DNA of 44,698 nucleotides from Christensenella sp. UBA4263 (GCA_002395225.1 DGWH01000055.1:1-44698); one strand, 5' to 3'. Counted from the stretch's first letter, positions 30,607 to 40,352 are shown. Numbers and translations are program-made. Notes: generated by a model not told the origin, from the letters alone.

Positions 30607-31788
30607 TCAGCGTTCCTGCCTGTGCGGATGCCGGATGGCATGCAAAAGGGCAATGGTCAGCAGCACGGTTCCACAGGCCGGAAACAGCTGCACCGCCGCC
30701 AGGGCCGAACGCACCCCGATGGCATCGATCAACATGCCGCCCAGGCTGGTGGCCAGCAGGGAGCCCAGGGTTGCGGCCGTACCGGCCATCGTCACGCCCC
30801 GCAGCAGCAGCGTTTCCGGCAGCACATGCCGCATATAGTCCATCATGCCCGGCACATAGACCGCGACACTGACAAAATTGAGCAGCTGAACGGCAAACAG
30901 CGCAGCCGGATTGGGCGCAAGCAGGGTCAGTAAATCCCTGGCAAGCCAGCACCAGATGGACACCATGAACAGCCGTATGCCCCTTCCCTTCCGGCTGAAC
31001 CGGGAGAAGAGAATCATGGCCGGCAGTTCCGTCATGGCGCTCAGGGTAATGGCCGTTCCAAGATCCCCGCTGTTTCCGCCAATGCTGATGAGGATCTGTA
31101 CCAGAAATGTCTCAATGAAGGAATACGTCAGGAACATGCACAGGACGCCCAGCAGAAACAGCCCCATGGTGGGATGCCGGCGGAGGATCTCGGTATACGA
31201 GGACCCCTCCGCTTTTCCCAGGCGAACCGCCACATCCCCGGTTCTGGCCAGGAAGAGAACCGCAATCAGCACAATGACGCAGATTCCATAGGAGGCCGGA
31301 AGGATGGAGGGAGAAAAGCGCATCAGGAGGCGGCCCATCAGGAAGGACGACAGCGCATAGGCCGCCGAGCCGATTCCTCTGGCCAGACCAAAGTTCACCA
31401 GCTGTCCATCGGTCTCAAAGCTCTGGTGCAGCGCATTAATGGAGGGCTGCAGCATGGACTGAATAGTGAAGATGATGACAATCATCACGGCCAGCAGGAT
31501 TTTCCCCACGGGCAGAAGGATGCACAGGGAAAGAAGCGCCACAGGGACATACAGCCAGGCAATGCCCAGATTCAGCCGCACACCCGTGCGGCTGAAAAAC
31601 GAGCCGATGACCGGCTGCAGGAAGGCGGACAACAGGTACGACAGTCCCAGAATGAGACCGATCTGCCCGTTGGTGAAACCGCGGTCCAGCAGGAATACCG
31701 ACGCAAAGCCGGCCATCAGGCAGTATATGGCCCAGTAAAGACCCTGAATGAGTGCGTAATAGGGCGTAGCCCGACGCAGGGTATTCAT
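30607..31788 (-). CDS. MFS transporter, likely glycoside carrier
   Basis: A 393-residue membrane protein with about 12 helices. It resembles the LacY-like/PPP-type group: YYALIQGLYWAIYCLMAGFASVFLLDRGFTNGQIGLILGL at the start and QPSINALHQSFETDGQLVNFGLARGIGSAAYALSSFLMG in the middle. It follows the GH31 gene by 37 bases on the same strand, so it is probably co-transcribed and brings in the glycoside that GH31 hydrolyses. No strong ribosome-binding site was seen (GGATGGTTGT). It ends by a shared terminator. Confidence 0.9.
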   Translation of the reverse strand: MNTLRRATPYYALIQGLYWAIYCLMAGFASVFLLDRGFTNGQIGLILGLSYLLSAFLQPVIGSFFSRTGVRLNLGIAWLYVPVALLSLCILLPVGKILLAVMIVIIFTIQSMLQPSINALHQSFETDGQLVNFGLARGIGSAAYALSSFLMGRLLMRFSPSILPASYGICVIVLIAVLFLARTGDVAVRLGKAEGSSYTEILRRHPTMGLFLLGVLCMFLTYSFIETFLVQILISIGGNSGDLGTAITLSAMTELPAMILFSRFSRKGRGIRLFMVSIWCWLARDLLTLLAPNPAALFAVQLLNFVSVAVYVPGMMDYMRHVLPETLLLRGVTMAGTAATLGSLLATSLGGMLIDAIGVRSALAAVQLFPACGTVLLTIALLHAIRHPHRQER

Positions 31789-31825
31789 TTACAACCATCC
31801 TTTGCGCATATGCCGCGCATCCTTA

Positions 31826-34240
31826 TTATCTGACATACTCCAGTTCCATCAGGGCGCCCATCAGCCCCTCGGGCAGTTCATGGGTCATATAGGCAGCCAA
31901 ACGACGCTCAGGGGCGGAAATCTCACCCGCAATCGTCAGCATCCGGTCCTTCACCGCATTTTTCATGCTGACCGGCAGCAGCAGCCGATGTACCATGTCC
32001 GCCATGTTCAGTTCCGGACAGGCCGGGTATTTCCGCCACGAGACCGTTGCCCCCTCCACGCCATCCACATCAAAGCGTATTTTCAGAGTACGGGTTCCCG
32101 GATCGTAATCGGTTTCATACGGACAGCTGGCCTCATCCGGCGCCACATTGTCGATCCCGACAATGTCAATCGCCAGCCGGCGTTCCTGCGAAATGAGCTC
32201 ACAGGCCCCGCAGGCGGGGGCAATACTGACCGTGAGTCCCTCTCCTTCGGTGATGGTGCAGCGGGTCTCCACGCGCCTGTACTCCTTTGAACCAGGCCGG
32301 GCACCATTGTCCTCAATCGCCGCGCCCTCGCCGCTGGCGCCGGCAAACACCCGAAAAGATAACTGCATCGGAAGCGGGCAGCCGTTCTCAGGCGTCTGTG
32401 CTCCATCTAACGGAATCACGGTCCCCGGACGAACAAACACCGGGATATGATGGATGGAACGATAGACTCTCATGCGCTGTCCGCCGGCATAACGGCGGCC
32501 GCTGAAGAAGTCCACCCAGTCCCCCTCCGGCAGCCACGCCATGGCCGAGCCCAGATGGGTCTCTTTGTCCATGGGCGTGACAATGGGCACCACCAGCATT
32601 TCTGACCCGAAGACATATTCATCCTTCTGCATCTGCAGGAGTTCCCAGCCAAAGTTCCAGTCATAATACGCCGGATACAGAATCGTGCTGCCCTCCTGAT
32701 GAGCTTTGAGCATCTGTCCATACAGCCACGGAACCAGCTGGTGGCGAAGCCGCAGGAAATATTCCATGACTGCGCAGTTTTCCATGGAATAATTCCAGGG
32801 TTCCTTGCCCAGAAATTCGCTGATGGATGAATGCAGGCGCATAATGGGCGAGAACACCCCAAACTGCAGCCAGCGCACCGCAAGTTCCTCGTCCCGGATG
32901 CCCAGCATGTGTCCGCCGATATCGTGACTCCACCATCCATACCCGATATTGGCCGCGGTAGCGGTGAAATAGGGCTGGAAGGCCAGAGAGTTCCACGTGA
33001 TGCAGCTGTCCCCTGAGAATCCGATGGGATAGCGGTGACTGCCGGGGCCGCCGTAACGGGAAAAGGTCAGGCCAACCTCCCCTTTCCGGTTGGCGTACAG
33101 CCAGCGGGTATGATTCAGCACAAACAGCGGGTCCACGCTGGGAACAGAGCTGCCGCCGCGCTGCTGCCAGTCCACCCACCAGAAATCAACGCCGGTGCGC
33201 TCAAAGCTGTCCAGGACGACTTTCTCAAAGGCCTGCAGGAACTGTTCGCTGGAGGCATCAAAATCCACCGGGTATTCGCTTTCCGGATCGATCCCCATGG
33301 CACGGGCCATCTCCGGATAGAGGTCCTCGCACGCACGGATGCCGTCCGCCGGATGATCATTCAGCGTCACTTTCAGATGCCGGGCATGGAGCCAGTCCAT
33401 CATTTCCTTCGGATCCGGGAACATTTCCGGATTCCAGGTATAGCCCGTCCATCCCGATCCGTATTTGGGATCGATATCCGTCACATGCCAGTTCATATCA
33501 ATGACCGCAACGGACAGCGGCACACGCTGCCTGGCAAAGTTCTCCATCAGTTCCTTGTAGGTCTTATCCGTATAACAATAGTACCGGCTCCACCAGTTTC
33601 CCAGCGCATAGCGCGGCAGCGGCGGCGTCTGTCCGGAGAGGTGAAAGAAATCACGCAGGGCCTCCTTGAAACTCCAGCCATAGGCAAACAGATACAGATC
33701 GATTCCCTGCCCGTTGGCCGGAAGCAGCCGGCCGCTGTTATCCATGCCCATGGAATGACTGTCATCAAGGACCGCAAATCCCTCCAGCGACATCAGGCCG
33801 TCGCCCATCTCAAGCGGCCGGTCATTTCCGCTGCCATCCAGTGCCAGCACAACGCCGCCGTCCGCCTGGTCCAGGGTCCGGGCTGTCCCCTTCAGGTTCC
33901 GTACGCTTTCCCCATAGTGCCAGACCGCGCCATGGTTGCCCATCTGTCCCTTCAGCCGGGCAGAGAGGCCCGCCGGGGAAAAGGGCTTTTTATCGTATTC
34001 AAGACGCAGGCCGGCCGTTTCAATGCACAGCCGTCCGCTAAGGTCACGGACGGTGAATTCCGGCAAAGAAAATTCGCGGTTAATCACCGTCTGTGTGGCC
34101 CCGTCCCGGAAATGGTTTCCCGGTTCATACTCAAGCCGGAGCAGCCGGTCCGTCAGTACCGTGATCCGATACCCCACCCCTTGTATCACAGCACCATCTG
34201 CCGGTGTCGGACGGATGTCCCAGTTATCCGTAAATGACAT
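31826..34240 (-). CDS. GH31 alpha-glycosidase (alpha-glucosidase or alpha-xylosidase)
   Basis: An 804-residue cytoplasmic enzyme without a signal peptide. It has an N-terminal beta-sandwich, then the (beta/alpha)8 barrel: LSVAVIDMNWHVTDIDPKYG, the nucleophile Asp in DFWWVDWQQRGGSS, the acid/base Asp in GFSGDSCITWNSL, and HDIGGHMLGIRDEELAVRWLQFG further on. The C-terminal beta domains follow. GAGGAGACT precedes ATG 34240. It is upstream of, and coupled to, the MFS gene; an AraC gene lies beyond it, on the opposite strand. Sequence alone does not decide between alpha-glucosidase, alpha-xylosidase and sulfoquinovosidase; the sulfoquinovosidase arrangement was not evident. Confidence 0.94.
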   Translation of the reverse strand: MSFTDNWDIRPTPADGAVIQGVGYRITVLTDRLLRLEYEPGNHFRDGATQTVINREFSLPEFTVRDLSGRLCIETAGLRLEYDKKPFSPAGLSARLKGQMGNHGAVWHYGESVRNLKGTARTLDQADGGVVLALDGSGNDRPLEMGDGLMSLEGFAVLDDSHSMGMDNSGRLLPANGQGIDLYLFAYGWSFKEALRDFFHLSGQTPPLPRYALGNWWSRYYCYTDKTYKELMENFARQRVPLSVAVIDMNWHVTDIDPKYGSGWTGYTWNPEMFPDPKEMMDWLHARHLKVTLNDHPADGIRACEDLYPEMARAMGIDPESEYPVDFDASSEQFLQAFEKVVLDSFERTGVDFWWVDWQQRGGSSVPSVDPLFVLNHTRWLYANRKGEVGLTFSRYGGPGSHRYPIGFSGDSCITWNSLAFQPYFTATAANIGYGWWSHDIGGHMLGIRDEELAVRWLQFGVFSPIMRLHSSISEFLGKEPWNYSMENCAVMEYFLRLRHQLVPWLYGQMLKAHQEGSTILYPAYYDWNFGWELLQMQKDEYVFGSEMLVVPIVTPMDKETHLGSAMAWLPEGDWVDFFSGRRYAGGQRMRVYRSIHHIPVFVRPGTVIPLDGAQTPENGCPLPMQLSFRVFAGASGEGAAIEDNGARPGSKEYRRVETRCTITEGEGLTVSIAPACGACELISQERRLAIDIVGIDNVAPDEASCPYETDYDPGTRTLKIRFDVDGVEGATVSWRKYPACPELNMADMVHRLLLPVSMKNAVKDRMLTIAGEISAPERRLAAYMTHELPEGLMGALMELEYVR

Positions 34241-34328
34241 AGTCTCCTCCTCAGTTTGCGGACCTCAAAGTCAGTCTTTGGCCGGGAAACCGGCTTTGAA
34301 AAACTATCGCCGCATGTCCTGTTTGACG

Positions 34329-34358
34329 AGAGCCGGAAACCGTCAGGTTTCCGGCTCT
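34329..34358 (-). terminator. Terminator of the Opp-type operon
   Basis: AGAGCCGGAAACC (34329-34341) pairs perfectly with 34346-34358 around a GTCA loop. It lies about 78 bases beyond the last ATPase stop. The T tract is weak, so efficiency is uncertain. Confidence 0.6.
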
Positions 34359-34435
34359 TCTGCGCAGTGGTTCCTTTCGGGCACTGCTGTTCATGTGTTC
34401 AGTTTTAGACAGGCAGAAATCTCCGGATTCCGGGA

Positions 34436-35407
34436 TTATTTCACCAACGGATGGAAGCAGCTGACCCGGCGTTCATCGCCGAAGCTCGTTTCATTCGGCC
34501 GGGTCTTCCGGCACTGTTCGGTGGCATAGGGACAGCGCGGGGCAAACTTGCAGCAGGTCAGTGCAAATTCCTTCCCCTCCATATCCGGCATAACCATGTT
34601 TTCCTTCCACTTGTCGCCCACGCGCGGCACGGCGTTCATCAGGAGCTCCGTGTACGGATGCGCCGGATTGTCCATCAGCTCTTTCGCCGGGCCAAATTCA
34701 ATCAGGCCGCCGCGGTACAGGGTGGCGATGTAGTCAGAAACATAATAGGCGGTGGAGAGGTCGTGAGTGATGTAGATAAACGATACCTGATACTGTTCTT
34801 TCAGCTCCTTGAACAGGTTGACGATATTCATTTTCATCGAGGCATCGATGGCCGCCACAGGTTCATCCGCAATGATCAGCTTCGGGCGGGTAATGAGTGC
34901 CCGGGCAATGGAGATGCGCTGCAGCTCACCGCCGGAAAACTGCGTCATGTACTTTCCCTTGACCACGGCCAGCGACATGCCGACGTTATGAAGGGTTTCA
35001 TCAATCAGTTTATCCGCCTCGGCTCTCGTCTTGCAGATCCCCAGGCGCAGTGCGGTGTTGTACAGGTAGGAATCCACCGTTTTCCGCATGGAAAAGGTCT
35101 CAAAGGGGTTCTGGAAGATGGGCTGCACATCCAGTCTGAACTGGTTGGGATCATACCCCTTCCGGTCTGCGTAGTCATGCCCAAGAAGCGTAATCCTGCC
35201 CTTATCCGGGGTGTAGAGCCGCAGAACCATCTTGCACAGGGTGGACTTTCCGCAGCCGGATTCACCGACGATGGACAGAATCACGGGTTTCCCGGCATCA
35301 ATGGACAGTGACACATCATCCGTGGCGAGGATCTTCTTGCGGCTCAGCATGCCGCCGATACGAAACTCCTTGCTGACATGGTCGATTTCAAGCAGCTTTT
35401 GTGCCAT
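34436..35407 (-). CDS. Opp/Dpp-type ABC transporter ATPase (OppF-like)
   Basis: A 323-residue ATPase. Walker A is GESGCGKST, the signature FSGGELQRISIARAL, Walker B KLIIADEPVAAIDAS. The C-terminal Cys-rich oligopeptide tail is present (LTCCKFAPRCPYATEQCRKTRP). It begins just after the OppD-like gene and acts with it. It is the last gene of the operon GH13-binding protein-two permeases-two ATPases. Context suggests sugar rather than peptide transport. Confidence 0.95.
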   Translation of the reverse strand: MAQKLLEIDHVSKEFRIGGMLSRKKILATDDVSLSIDAGKPVILSIVGESGCGKSTLCKMVLRLYTPDKGRITLLGHDYADRKGYDPNQFRLDVQPIFQNPFETFSMRKTVDSYLYNTALRLGICKTRAEADKLIDETLHNVGMSLAVVKGKYMTQFSGGELQRISIARALITRPKLIIADEPVAAIDASMKMNIVNLFKELKEQYQVSFIYITHDLSTAYYVSDYIATLYRGGLIEFGPAKELMDNPAHPYTELLMNAVPRVGDKWKENMVMPDMEGKEFALTCCKFAPRCPYATEQCRKTRPNETSFGDERRVSCFHPLVK

Positions 35408-35408
35408 G

Positions 35409-36380
35409 TCAGTTCACCTCCGATTCCAGCAAGTGACAGGCGGCGAAGCGGCCGGGCCGGATCTCCCTGAACTCAGGTGCCGGATCCTGACGGCACTTAT
35501 CCGTCGCCTTCGGACAGCGGGCGGCAAAGCGGCAGCCAGGCGGCGGATTCTTGAGGGCCGGCGGACGGCCCGGAATGCCGACTTTCTGACTCTTGTCACC
35601 CACGCGGGGCAGGGCGCCAATCAGCATTTGGGTATAGGGATGAATGGGATCCTCGAAAATTGCCTCCGTCGGTCCCAGTTCGACAAACGATCCGGAGTAC
35701 ATGATGCCCATGCGGTCCGTGATCTGATAATGCACGCCCATGTCATGGCTGACAATGACCAGCGTATTCTTGAACTGTTTCTGCAGATCCATCAGCATCA
35801 TCAGGATGCCGCGCTGCACCACCACGTCAAGGGCGGTCGTCGGTTCATCCGCCAGCACCACGTTCGGGGACATGAAGGTGGCCAGAGCGATGACGGCTCT
35901 TTGCCGCATGCCGCCGGAGAGCTGGAACGGAAACGCATCAAGGACATCCGGGGAAAGCCCCAGGCCTTTCATGTACTCTGCCACCCGGGCCAGCGTCTGT
36001 GCCGGCGTCTCATCTTTTGTTTCCTTGGGAATGGAGTCAAGGAACTGATCCTTCAGGCGCATAATGGGATTCAGCACGCTCTGCGCCGCCTGAGGCACAT
36101 AGGAAATCTGATTCCACCAGCTCTTGCGAATCTCGCCGGACTCAAAGCTGAACGCCTTTCCATTCTTGGTTCCGCTGAGGATAACTTTTCCTTTGTCGAT
36201 CTCCAGAGGGAATTCGACGATATCGTAAAGTGTTTTGAGCAGGGTTGATTTCCCGCATCCGGATTCGCCCGCAATGCCGAAGATTTCATTGTCATGGATC
36301 TCGAAATTGCAGTCCTTGACGACATGGACATTTCCGTCAATCGTCTTGTAGGAGGCGGACAAATGATCTATTTTCAGCAT
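35409..36380 (-). CDS. Opp/Dpp-type ABC transporter ATPase (OppD-like)
   Basis: A 323-residue ATPase. Walker A is GESGCGKST, the signature LSGGMRQRAVIAL, Walker B NVVLADEPTTALDVV. The conserved tail GCRFAARCPKATDKCRQDP, with its cysteines, is typical of OppD. ATG 36380 follows GAGGTAG and lies next to the permease stop. It would form a heterodimer with the OppF-like subunit. Confidence 0.95.
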   Translation of the reverse strand: MLKIDHLSASYKTIDGNVHVVKDCNFEIHDNEIFGIAGESGCGKSTLLKTLYDIVEFPLEIDKGKVILSGTKNGKAFSFESGEIRKSWWNQISYVPQAAQSVLNPIMRLKDQFLDSIPKETKDETPAQTLARVAEYMKGLGLSPDVLDAFPFQLSGGMRQRAVIALATFMSPNVVLADEPTTALDVVVQRGILMMLMDLQKQFKNTLVIVSHDMGVHYQITDRMGIMYSGSFVELGPTEAIFEDPIHPYTQMLIGALPRVGDKSQKVGIPGRPPALKNPPPGCRFAARCPKATDKCRQDPAPEFREIRPGRFAACHLLESEVN

Positions 36381-36381
36381 T

Positions 36382-37218
36382 TTATCTACCTCGTTTCATG
36401 GACATGTAGTCATTATAGCCGGTAATCAGCATGAACAGGCCGATAAACAGCACGATGGTGCCGATAATGGGCGGAAGAATCCAGTTCCAGCGTCCCATCA
36501 TAATGGCGTTGTAGTTTCTGGCCCACTGAATCATATTTCCCAGGGAAATCAGGTTTCCGGGCGAGAGGCCCAGAACCGCCAGGCCGGACTCGGAGGCAAT
36601 GGCGCTCAGGGTCGCATTCATGAAGTTGGACAGGGACCAGGTCAGGGTGAACGGCAAAATTTCGGTGACGACGGTCTGCAGCGTCCCCTCGCCCGAGAAC
36701 CAGGCCGTATGAATAAAGTCACGCTCTTTCATGGTCAGTGCCATGGAACGGATCTGCCGGCTGGGCCAGGCCCAGGCGAATACCGCCAGGACAATGGCCA
36801 GCATGAACACCGTGGCGCTGCCCTTCATCAGAGAGGTCATCATGATCAGGACCGGCAGGGACGGAATGACGACAAACGTGTCCGTAATGACCATCAGAAT
36901 CCGGTCCACCGTGCCGCCCACAAAGCCGGAAATCAGTCCCACCAGCACGCCGACCACCGTGCCGATGGCGGCAACGATAAAGCCGATGGTCAATGAGTTG
37001 TGGATAGCCTCAATCAGAAGCCAGAAGATGTCCTGTCCCTGGGAGGTGGTGCCAAGCCAGTGCTCGGCTGACATCGGTTTGTTCTTCATGCGGATATTGT
37101 TCGGGAACGGATCCGCATGCGGAATGAAATAGACCACAAAACCGAGAATCAGGAAAAACAGGGTGATAAAAATGCCGATTTTCAGGCGGAGGCTCGCATT
37201 TTTCCAGAATTTTTTCAT
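36382..37218 (-). CDS. Opp/Dpp-type ABC transporter permease (OppC-like)
   Basis: A 278-residue inner-membrane subunit. An N-terminal helix is followed by the conserved HWLGTTSQGQDIFWLLIEAIHNSLTIGFIVA, which is the usual H-x-LGTD-like OppC motif with Ser/Thr for Asp. The coupling loop is seen at AWAWPSRQIRSMALTMKERDFIHTAWFSGE. About six helices are present. It pairs with the OppB-like permease encoded just upstream. Confidence 0.94.
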   Translation of the reverse strand: MKKFWKNASLRLKIGIFITLFFLILGFVVYFIPHADPFPNNIRMKNKPMSAEHWLGTTSQGQDIFWLLIEAIHNSLTIGFIVAAIGTVVGVLVGLISGFVGGTVDRILMVITDTFVVIPSLPVLIMMTSLMKGSATVFMLAIVLAVFAWAWPSRQIRSMALTMKERDFIHTAWFSGEGTLQTVVTEILPFTLTWSLSNFMNATLSAIASESGLAVLGLSPGNLISLGNMIQWARNYNAIMMGRWNWILPPIIGTIVLFIGLFMLITGYNDYMSMKRGR

Positions 37219-37235
37219 GGATTCGTCCTCCTTCC

Positions 37236-38234
37236 TCAGCTGTAACGAATACGCGGATCGATGAACGGATAAATCAGGTCAGCAATCAGCGTGGCCGTCG
37301 CAATAGCAACAATGGAGATCGTGATGCAGCCCAGAATCATGTTGTAGTCAGACTGCATAATGGCGCCCTGAATCAGCGTGCCGACGCCCGGATAGCCGAA
37401 GATGATCTCCGTCATGATGGAGCCGTTGAACACGCCGCCAAGACTCATGGCCAGAGCGGTAATCTGCGTCAGAATGGAATTGCGGAATACATAATTGGTT
37501 CCGATCTTCTTTTCGCTCAGACCGCGGTACCGGGCATACAGGACAAAGTCTTCCTCTGCCGTTGTACTTGACAGGGATTTCATGGAAATGATCCACCAGC
37601 CGGTGCCAAGGAGCAGGATTGAGAGGCCCGGCAGAATGGAGGAACGAATCAGCGTTCCCAGGAACGGAAGGAGTCCGTTGTTGTACTGAATCGTCGCCTG
37701 CAGCGGGAACCAGCCAAGGACATACCCGAATACGATCTGCAGCACCAGGGCGAGGATAAAGTAGGGAATCGGGTAAATACAGATGGCAATGGCCTCAAGC
37801 ACCTTTGAGGAGGTCTTGTTCTTCCGGAAACCGGCCAGAAGGCCGATCAGGTTTCCGATGATCCACGCAATAATGGTGGTGGTCATCGACAGGCCGATGG
37901 TATACGGCAGGTTTCTGCCGATGATCTCACTGCAGGGCGTGGGATAGCTCATCAGGGAAGGACCAAAGTCAAAGTGCAGCAGTCCTTTCCAGAGGAATGA
38001 GGTATACTGCGTCCACAGCGAGCCCTCAAGGCCAAACTGCACCCGCAGTGAGGTTCGAAGCGCTTCCTTGGCCGCCGGGTCCATCTGGCCCGAACGTGCC
38101 TGCATCTGACCGATCATGCTCTCCACGGGATCCGACGGGAACATGCGCGGAATAAAAAAGATGAAGGTTACGCCGATCAGGATCGTCAAAGCCCACGTCA
38201 CGAGCCGCAGGCCCAGATATTTCCAAAATTTCAC
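37236..38234 (-). CDS. Opp/Dpp-type ABC transporter permease (OppB-like)
   Basis: A 332-residue inner-membrane subunit. The N-terminus (LGLRLVTWALTILIGVTFIFFIPRMFPSDPVE) is a standard OppB start with an amphipathic first helix. IFGYPGVGTLIQGAIMQSDYNMILGCITIS near the C-terminus is typical. The start is GTG 38234, eight bases after AAGGGG. A strong hairpin separates it from the binding-protein gene, probably limiting permease expression. Confidence 0.94.
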   Translation of the reverse strand: MKFWKYLGLRLVTWALTILIGVTFIFFIPRMFPSDPVESMIGQMQARSGQMDPAAKEALRTSLRVQFGLEGSLWTQYTSFLWKGLLHFDFGPSLMSYPTPCSEIIGRNLPYTIGLSMTTTIIAWIIGNLIGLLAGFRKNKTSSKVLEAIAICIYPIPYFILALVLQIVFGYVLGWFPLQATIQYNNGLLPFLGTLIRSSILPGLSILLLGTGWWIISMKSLSSTTAEEDFVLYARYRGLSEKKIGTNYVFRNSILTQITALAMSLGGVFNGSIMTEIIFGYPGVGTLIQGAIMQSDYNMILGCITISIVAIATATLIADLIYPFIDPRIRYS

Positions 38235-38309
38235 TGGCTACACCCCTTCGTTTTTGACATGGTTCGGATAAGTGCTGCCCCGTCAAAGGGGCATATCAGG
38301 CAAATGAAA

Positions 38310-38338
38310 TGCACGCGCCGCGTCAGGCGGCGCGTGCA
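38310..38338 (-). terminator. Hairpin between binding protein and permease genes
   Basis: A perfect 12-bp GC-rich stem (38310-38321 with 38327-38338) has a 5-nt loop. It is 36 bases after the binding-protein stop. It lacks a good T tail, so it is more likely a partial terminator or an mRNA 3'-end stabiliser, which would give more binding protein than permease. Confidence 0.6.
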
Positions 38339-38374
38339 CTGATCATGCTATGCCTTCCAGTTGCAAAGGAGAGA

Positions 38375-40285
38375 TTATTTCACAGGGGTGATATACGGAG
38401 CGATGTACTTGAAGCAGCTCCACCACCACCACGGACCATTGTAAGGATTGGTCGCCGTGGGATAGCCCTCCCAGACAGAGCTGTTGGACGGAACGAACTT
38501 GACGCCGGAGTGGAAGCCGATGAACGGCATATCCGCAACCGCGACCTTCAGGAATTCGATGCCCAGCTTGTAGGACTCCTCGGAATCCGGGGAAACCTTC
38601 GCCATGTCGTGGATGATCTTCGTTGCCTCAGGGCTGTTCCAGCGGGTGCCCTGACCGGAGCTCTGCTCGCCAAGGGGCTTGATCAGGTCGGCATCCCAGC
38701 CATTGATCTGGCTGTAGATATCCTTCGTAATGAAGCCGGTGGGCCAGATGCCGCGGATTTCGAATTCGCCGGTGGAGTTGATGGTATCCCAGGTCGCGGA
38801 GGACTCGGAATTGATTTCGCAGTTGAAGCCAAACTTGGTCAGCTGGTCATAAGCAGCCTGGACGCCGCGGCCTGCCTGAGCCTCGGTGTTGGCCAGATAG
38901 GTCAGATGGAGGACAAAGGGCTTGCCGTCGAAGTACCAGCCGTCGTCCTTCTTCTCAAGGCCGGCTTCGATGAACAGCTTCTCAGCCAGTTCCGGATTGT
39001 ACTTCCAGCAGCCAATGCCGAACATATCCTGCAGATAGGCTTCGTCGCCGGTTACGCCGGTTTCGGCAGCCATACGGGTGGCATACTCAGGATCCCACAC
39101 GTCAGCACCGGTGATCACGGTACCATCGGAGAGTTCCATCTTGAACTCGTTCTGGAGCCATTCAGCGACCGGCTTGTAGTACAGTTCCTGGCCGGCGGAG
39201 GTGGCGGTGATGATCGGGAAAGCGGATGCACGGCCAACGCCGTCAAAGATGCTCAGGGAGATGTCATCAAAGTTCATGGCAAGAGCGATGCCCCAGCGGA
39301 AGAACTTGTTGTCAAACGGAGCACCGTTGCCGATGCCGAAGCCGATGCCCTTGGAGCAGGGGTCATCAGAGGTCGCATACGGGAAATCGTTGTACCAGCA
39401 GGCGATCTTGTTGTTTTTGGAAACCATGTAATCAAGGATCTCAGGCGTGACTTCGCACAGGAGGTCAACGTTGTTGGAGATCATTTCCATCTGACGGGTG
39501 GTGTCATCGCCAAGGACACGGCACCAGACATACTTGGCAGGCGCCTGCTCAGCGGTAATGCCGTAGTGATCCGCACCGGCAACGCCCATGGCGGACTGCT
39601 GCCAGTCTTCACGCAGCTGATACAGGATCCACTGGCCGTTGGGATCGTATTCCTTCACGGTGTACGGTCCGGCCGTGACAGGCGTGGAATCCTTGAACTG
39701 GGTGACATCTTCCACATCCTTGTAGATGTGCTCAGGCACGATGTAGTAGTCGCAGCCCCAGATGGTCACGCCAAACTTGAGGGCAAGACGCGGGAAAGAG
39801 TCCACCATGTGGAACTTCACCGTATAATCGTCTACCTTCTCAACGGACTCGAGCACGCTGTTGGTGTAAGCGGAACAGCCAATGCCCGGATTCTCCTTGA
39901 TCATGTTCATGGTGAACACGACGTCATCCGCATTGATGTCCTCGCCGTCGGACCACTTCATGCCCTCACGGATCTTTACGGTGAACTCCGTGAAGTCCTC
40001 GTTCGGTTCAGGCATGGCAGCCGCTACCTCGCCGAACTGCTCGCCCAGCGCGGTATCGATCTCCCACAGGTGCGCGGTGATGAGCTGATGGATGCCAAAG
40101 CCCATCTGGGTGCCCATCATATAGGGGTTAAACTGTCCCGGGACGTCGGTCGGGGTCTGTGTTTCCATGATCAGCGTTTCGGAACGCGGTGTTCCAACGT
40201 CGGTCATTTCGGCAAACGCGGTGCAGCTTACGAGAAGCATCATGATCATCGCAATCGCCAGTGCAATCGAAAAGTTCTTTTTCAT
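38375..40285 (-). CDS. Family 5 extracellular solute-binding protein (OppA-like, probable oligosaccharide binder)
   Basis: A 636-residue exported protein. The signal peptide (SIALAIAMIMMLLVSCTAFAE) contains LVSC, a possible lipobox, followed by an Ala-x-Ala site, so processing is ambiguous. The mature part has the SBP_bac_5 features: WSDGEDINADDVVFTMNMI, VTAGPYTVKEYDPNGQWILYQL, and VQAAYDQLTKFGFNCEIN late. It is downstream of GH13 and upstream of the OppBCDF-like genes. Family 5 proteins are usually peptide binders, but some in thermophiles and clostridia bind oligosaccharides; the GH13 gene and LacI context favour that here. Confidence 0.92.
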   Translation of the reverse strand: MKKNFSIALAIAMIMMLLVSCTAFAEMTDVGTPRSETLIMETQTPTDVPGQFNPYMMGTQMGFGIHQLITAHLWEIDTALGEQFGEVAAAMPEPNEDFTEFTVKIREGMKWSDGEDINADDVVFTMNMIKENPGIGCSAYTNSVLESVEKVDDYTVKFHMVDSFPRLALKFGVTIWGCDYYIVPEHIYKDVEDVTQFKDSTPVTAGPYTVKEYDPNGQWILYQLREDWQQSAMGVAGADHYGITAEQAPAKYVWCRVLGDDTTRQMEMISNNVDLLCEVTPEILDYMVSKNNKIACWYNDFPYATSDDPCSKGIGFGIGNGAPFDNKFFRWGIALAMNFDDISLSIFDGVGRASAFPIITATSAGQELYYKPVAEWLQNEFKMELSDGTVITGADVWDPEYATRMAAETGVTGDEAYLQDMFGIGCWKYNPELAEKLFIEAGLEKKDDGWYFDGKPFVLHLTYLANTEAQAGRGVQAAYDQLTKFGFNCEINSESSATWDTINSTGEFEIRGIWPTGFITKDIYSQINGWDADLIKPLGEQSSGQGTRWNSPEATKIIHDMAKVSPDSEESYKLGIEFLKVAVADMPFIGFHSGVKFVPSNSSVWEGYPTATNPYNGPWWWWSCFKYIAPYITPVK

Positions 40286-40311
40286 TGCGGGTTACCTCCT
40301 ATTTATTTCTA

Positions 40312-40327
40312 ACGGATTTCGATCCGT
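40312..40327 (-). other. Stem-loop between GH13 and the binding protein gene
   Basis: ACGGAT-CGAA-ATCCGT on the minus strand is a 6-bp stem with a stable GNRA-type loop. It lies between the GH13 stop and the binding protein's AGGAGG site. It may stabilise or process the mRNA. Confidence 0.4.
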
Positions 40328-40352
40328 CAGTTCCGAATAAAATGCCTGCCTT

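Noticed and set aside
38309..40312. A 667-codon frame opposite the OppA-like gene
   Set aside because: It is a reverse-strand shadow of a binding protein with good family motifs.
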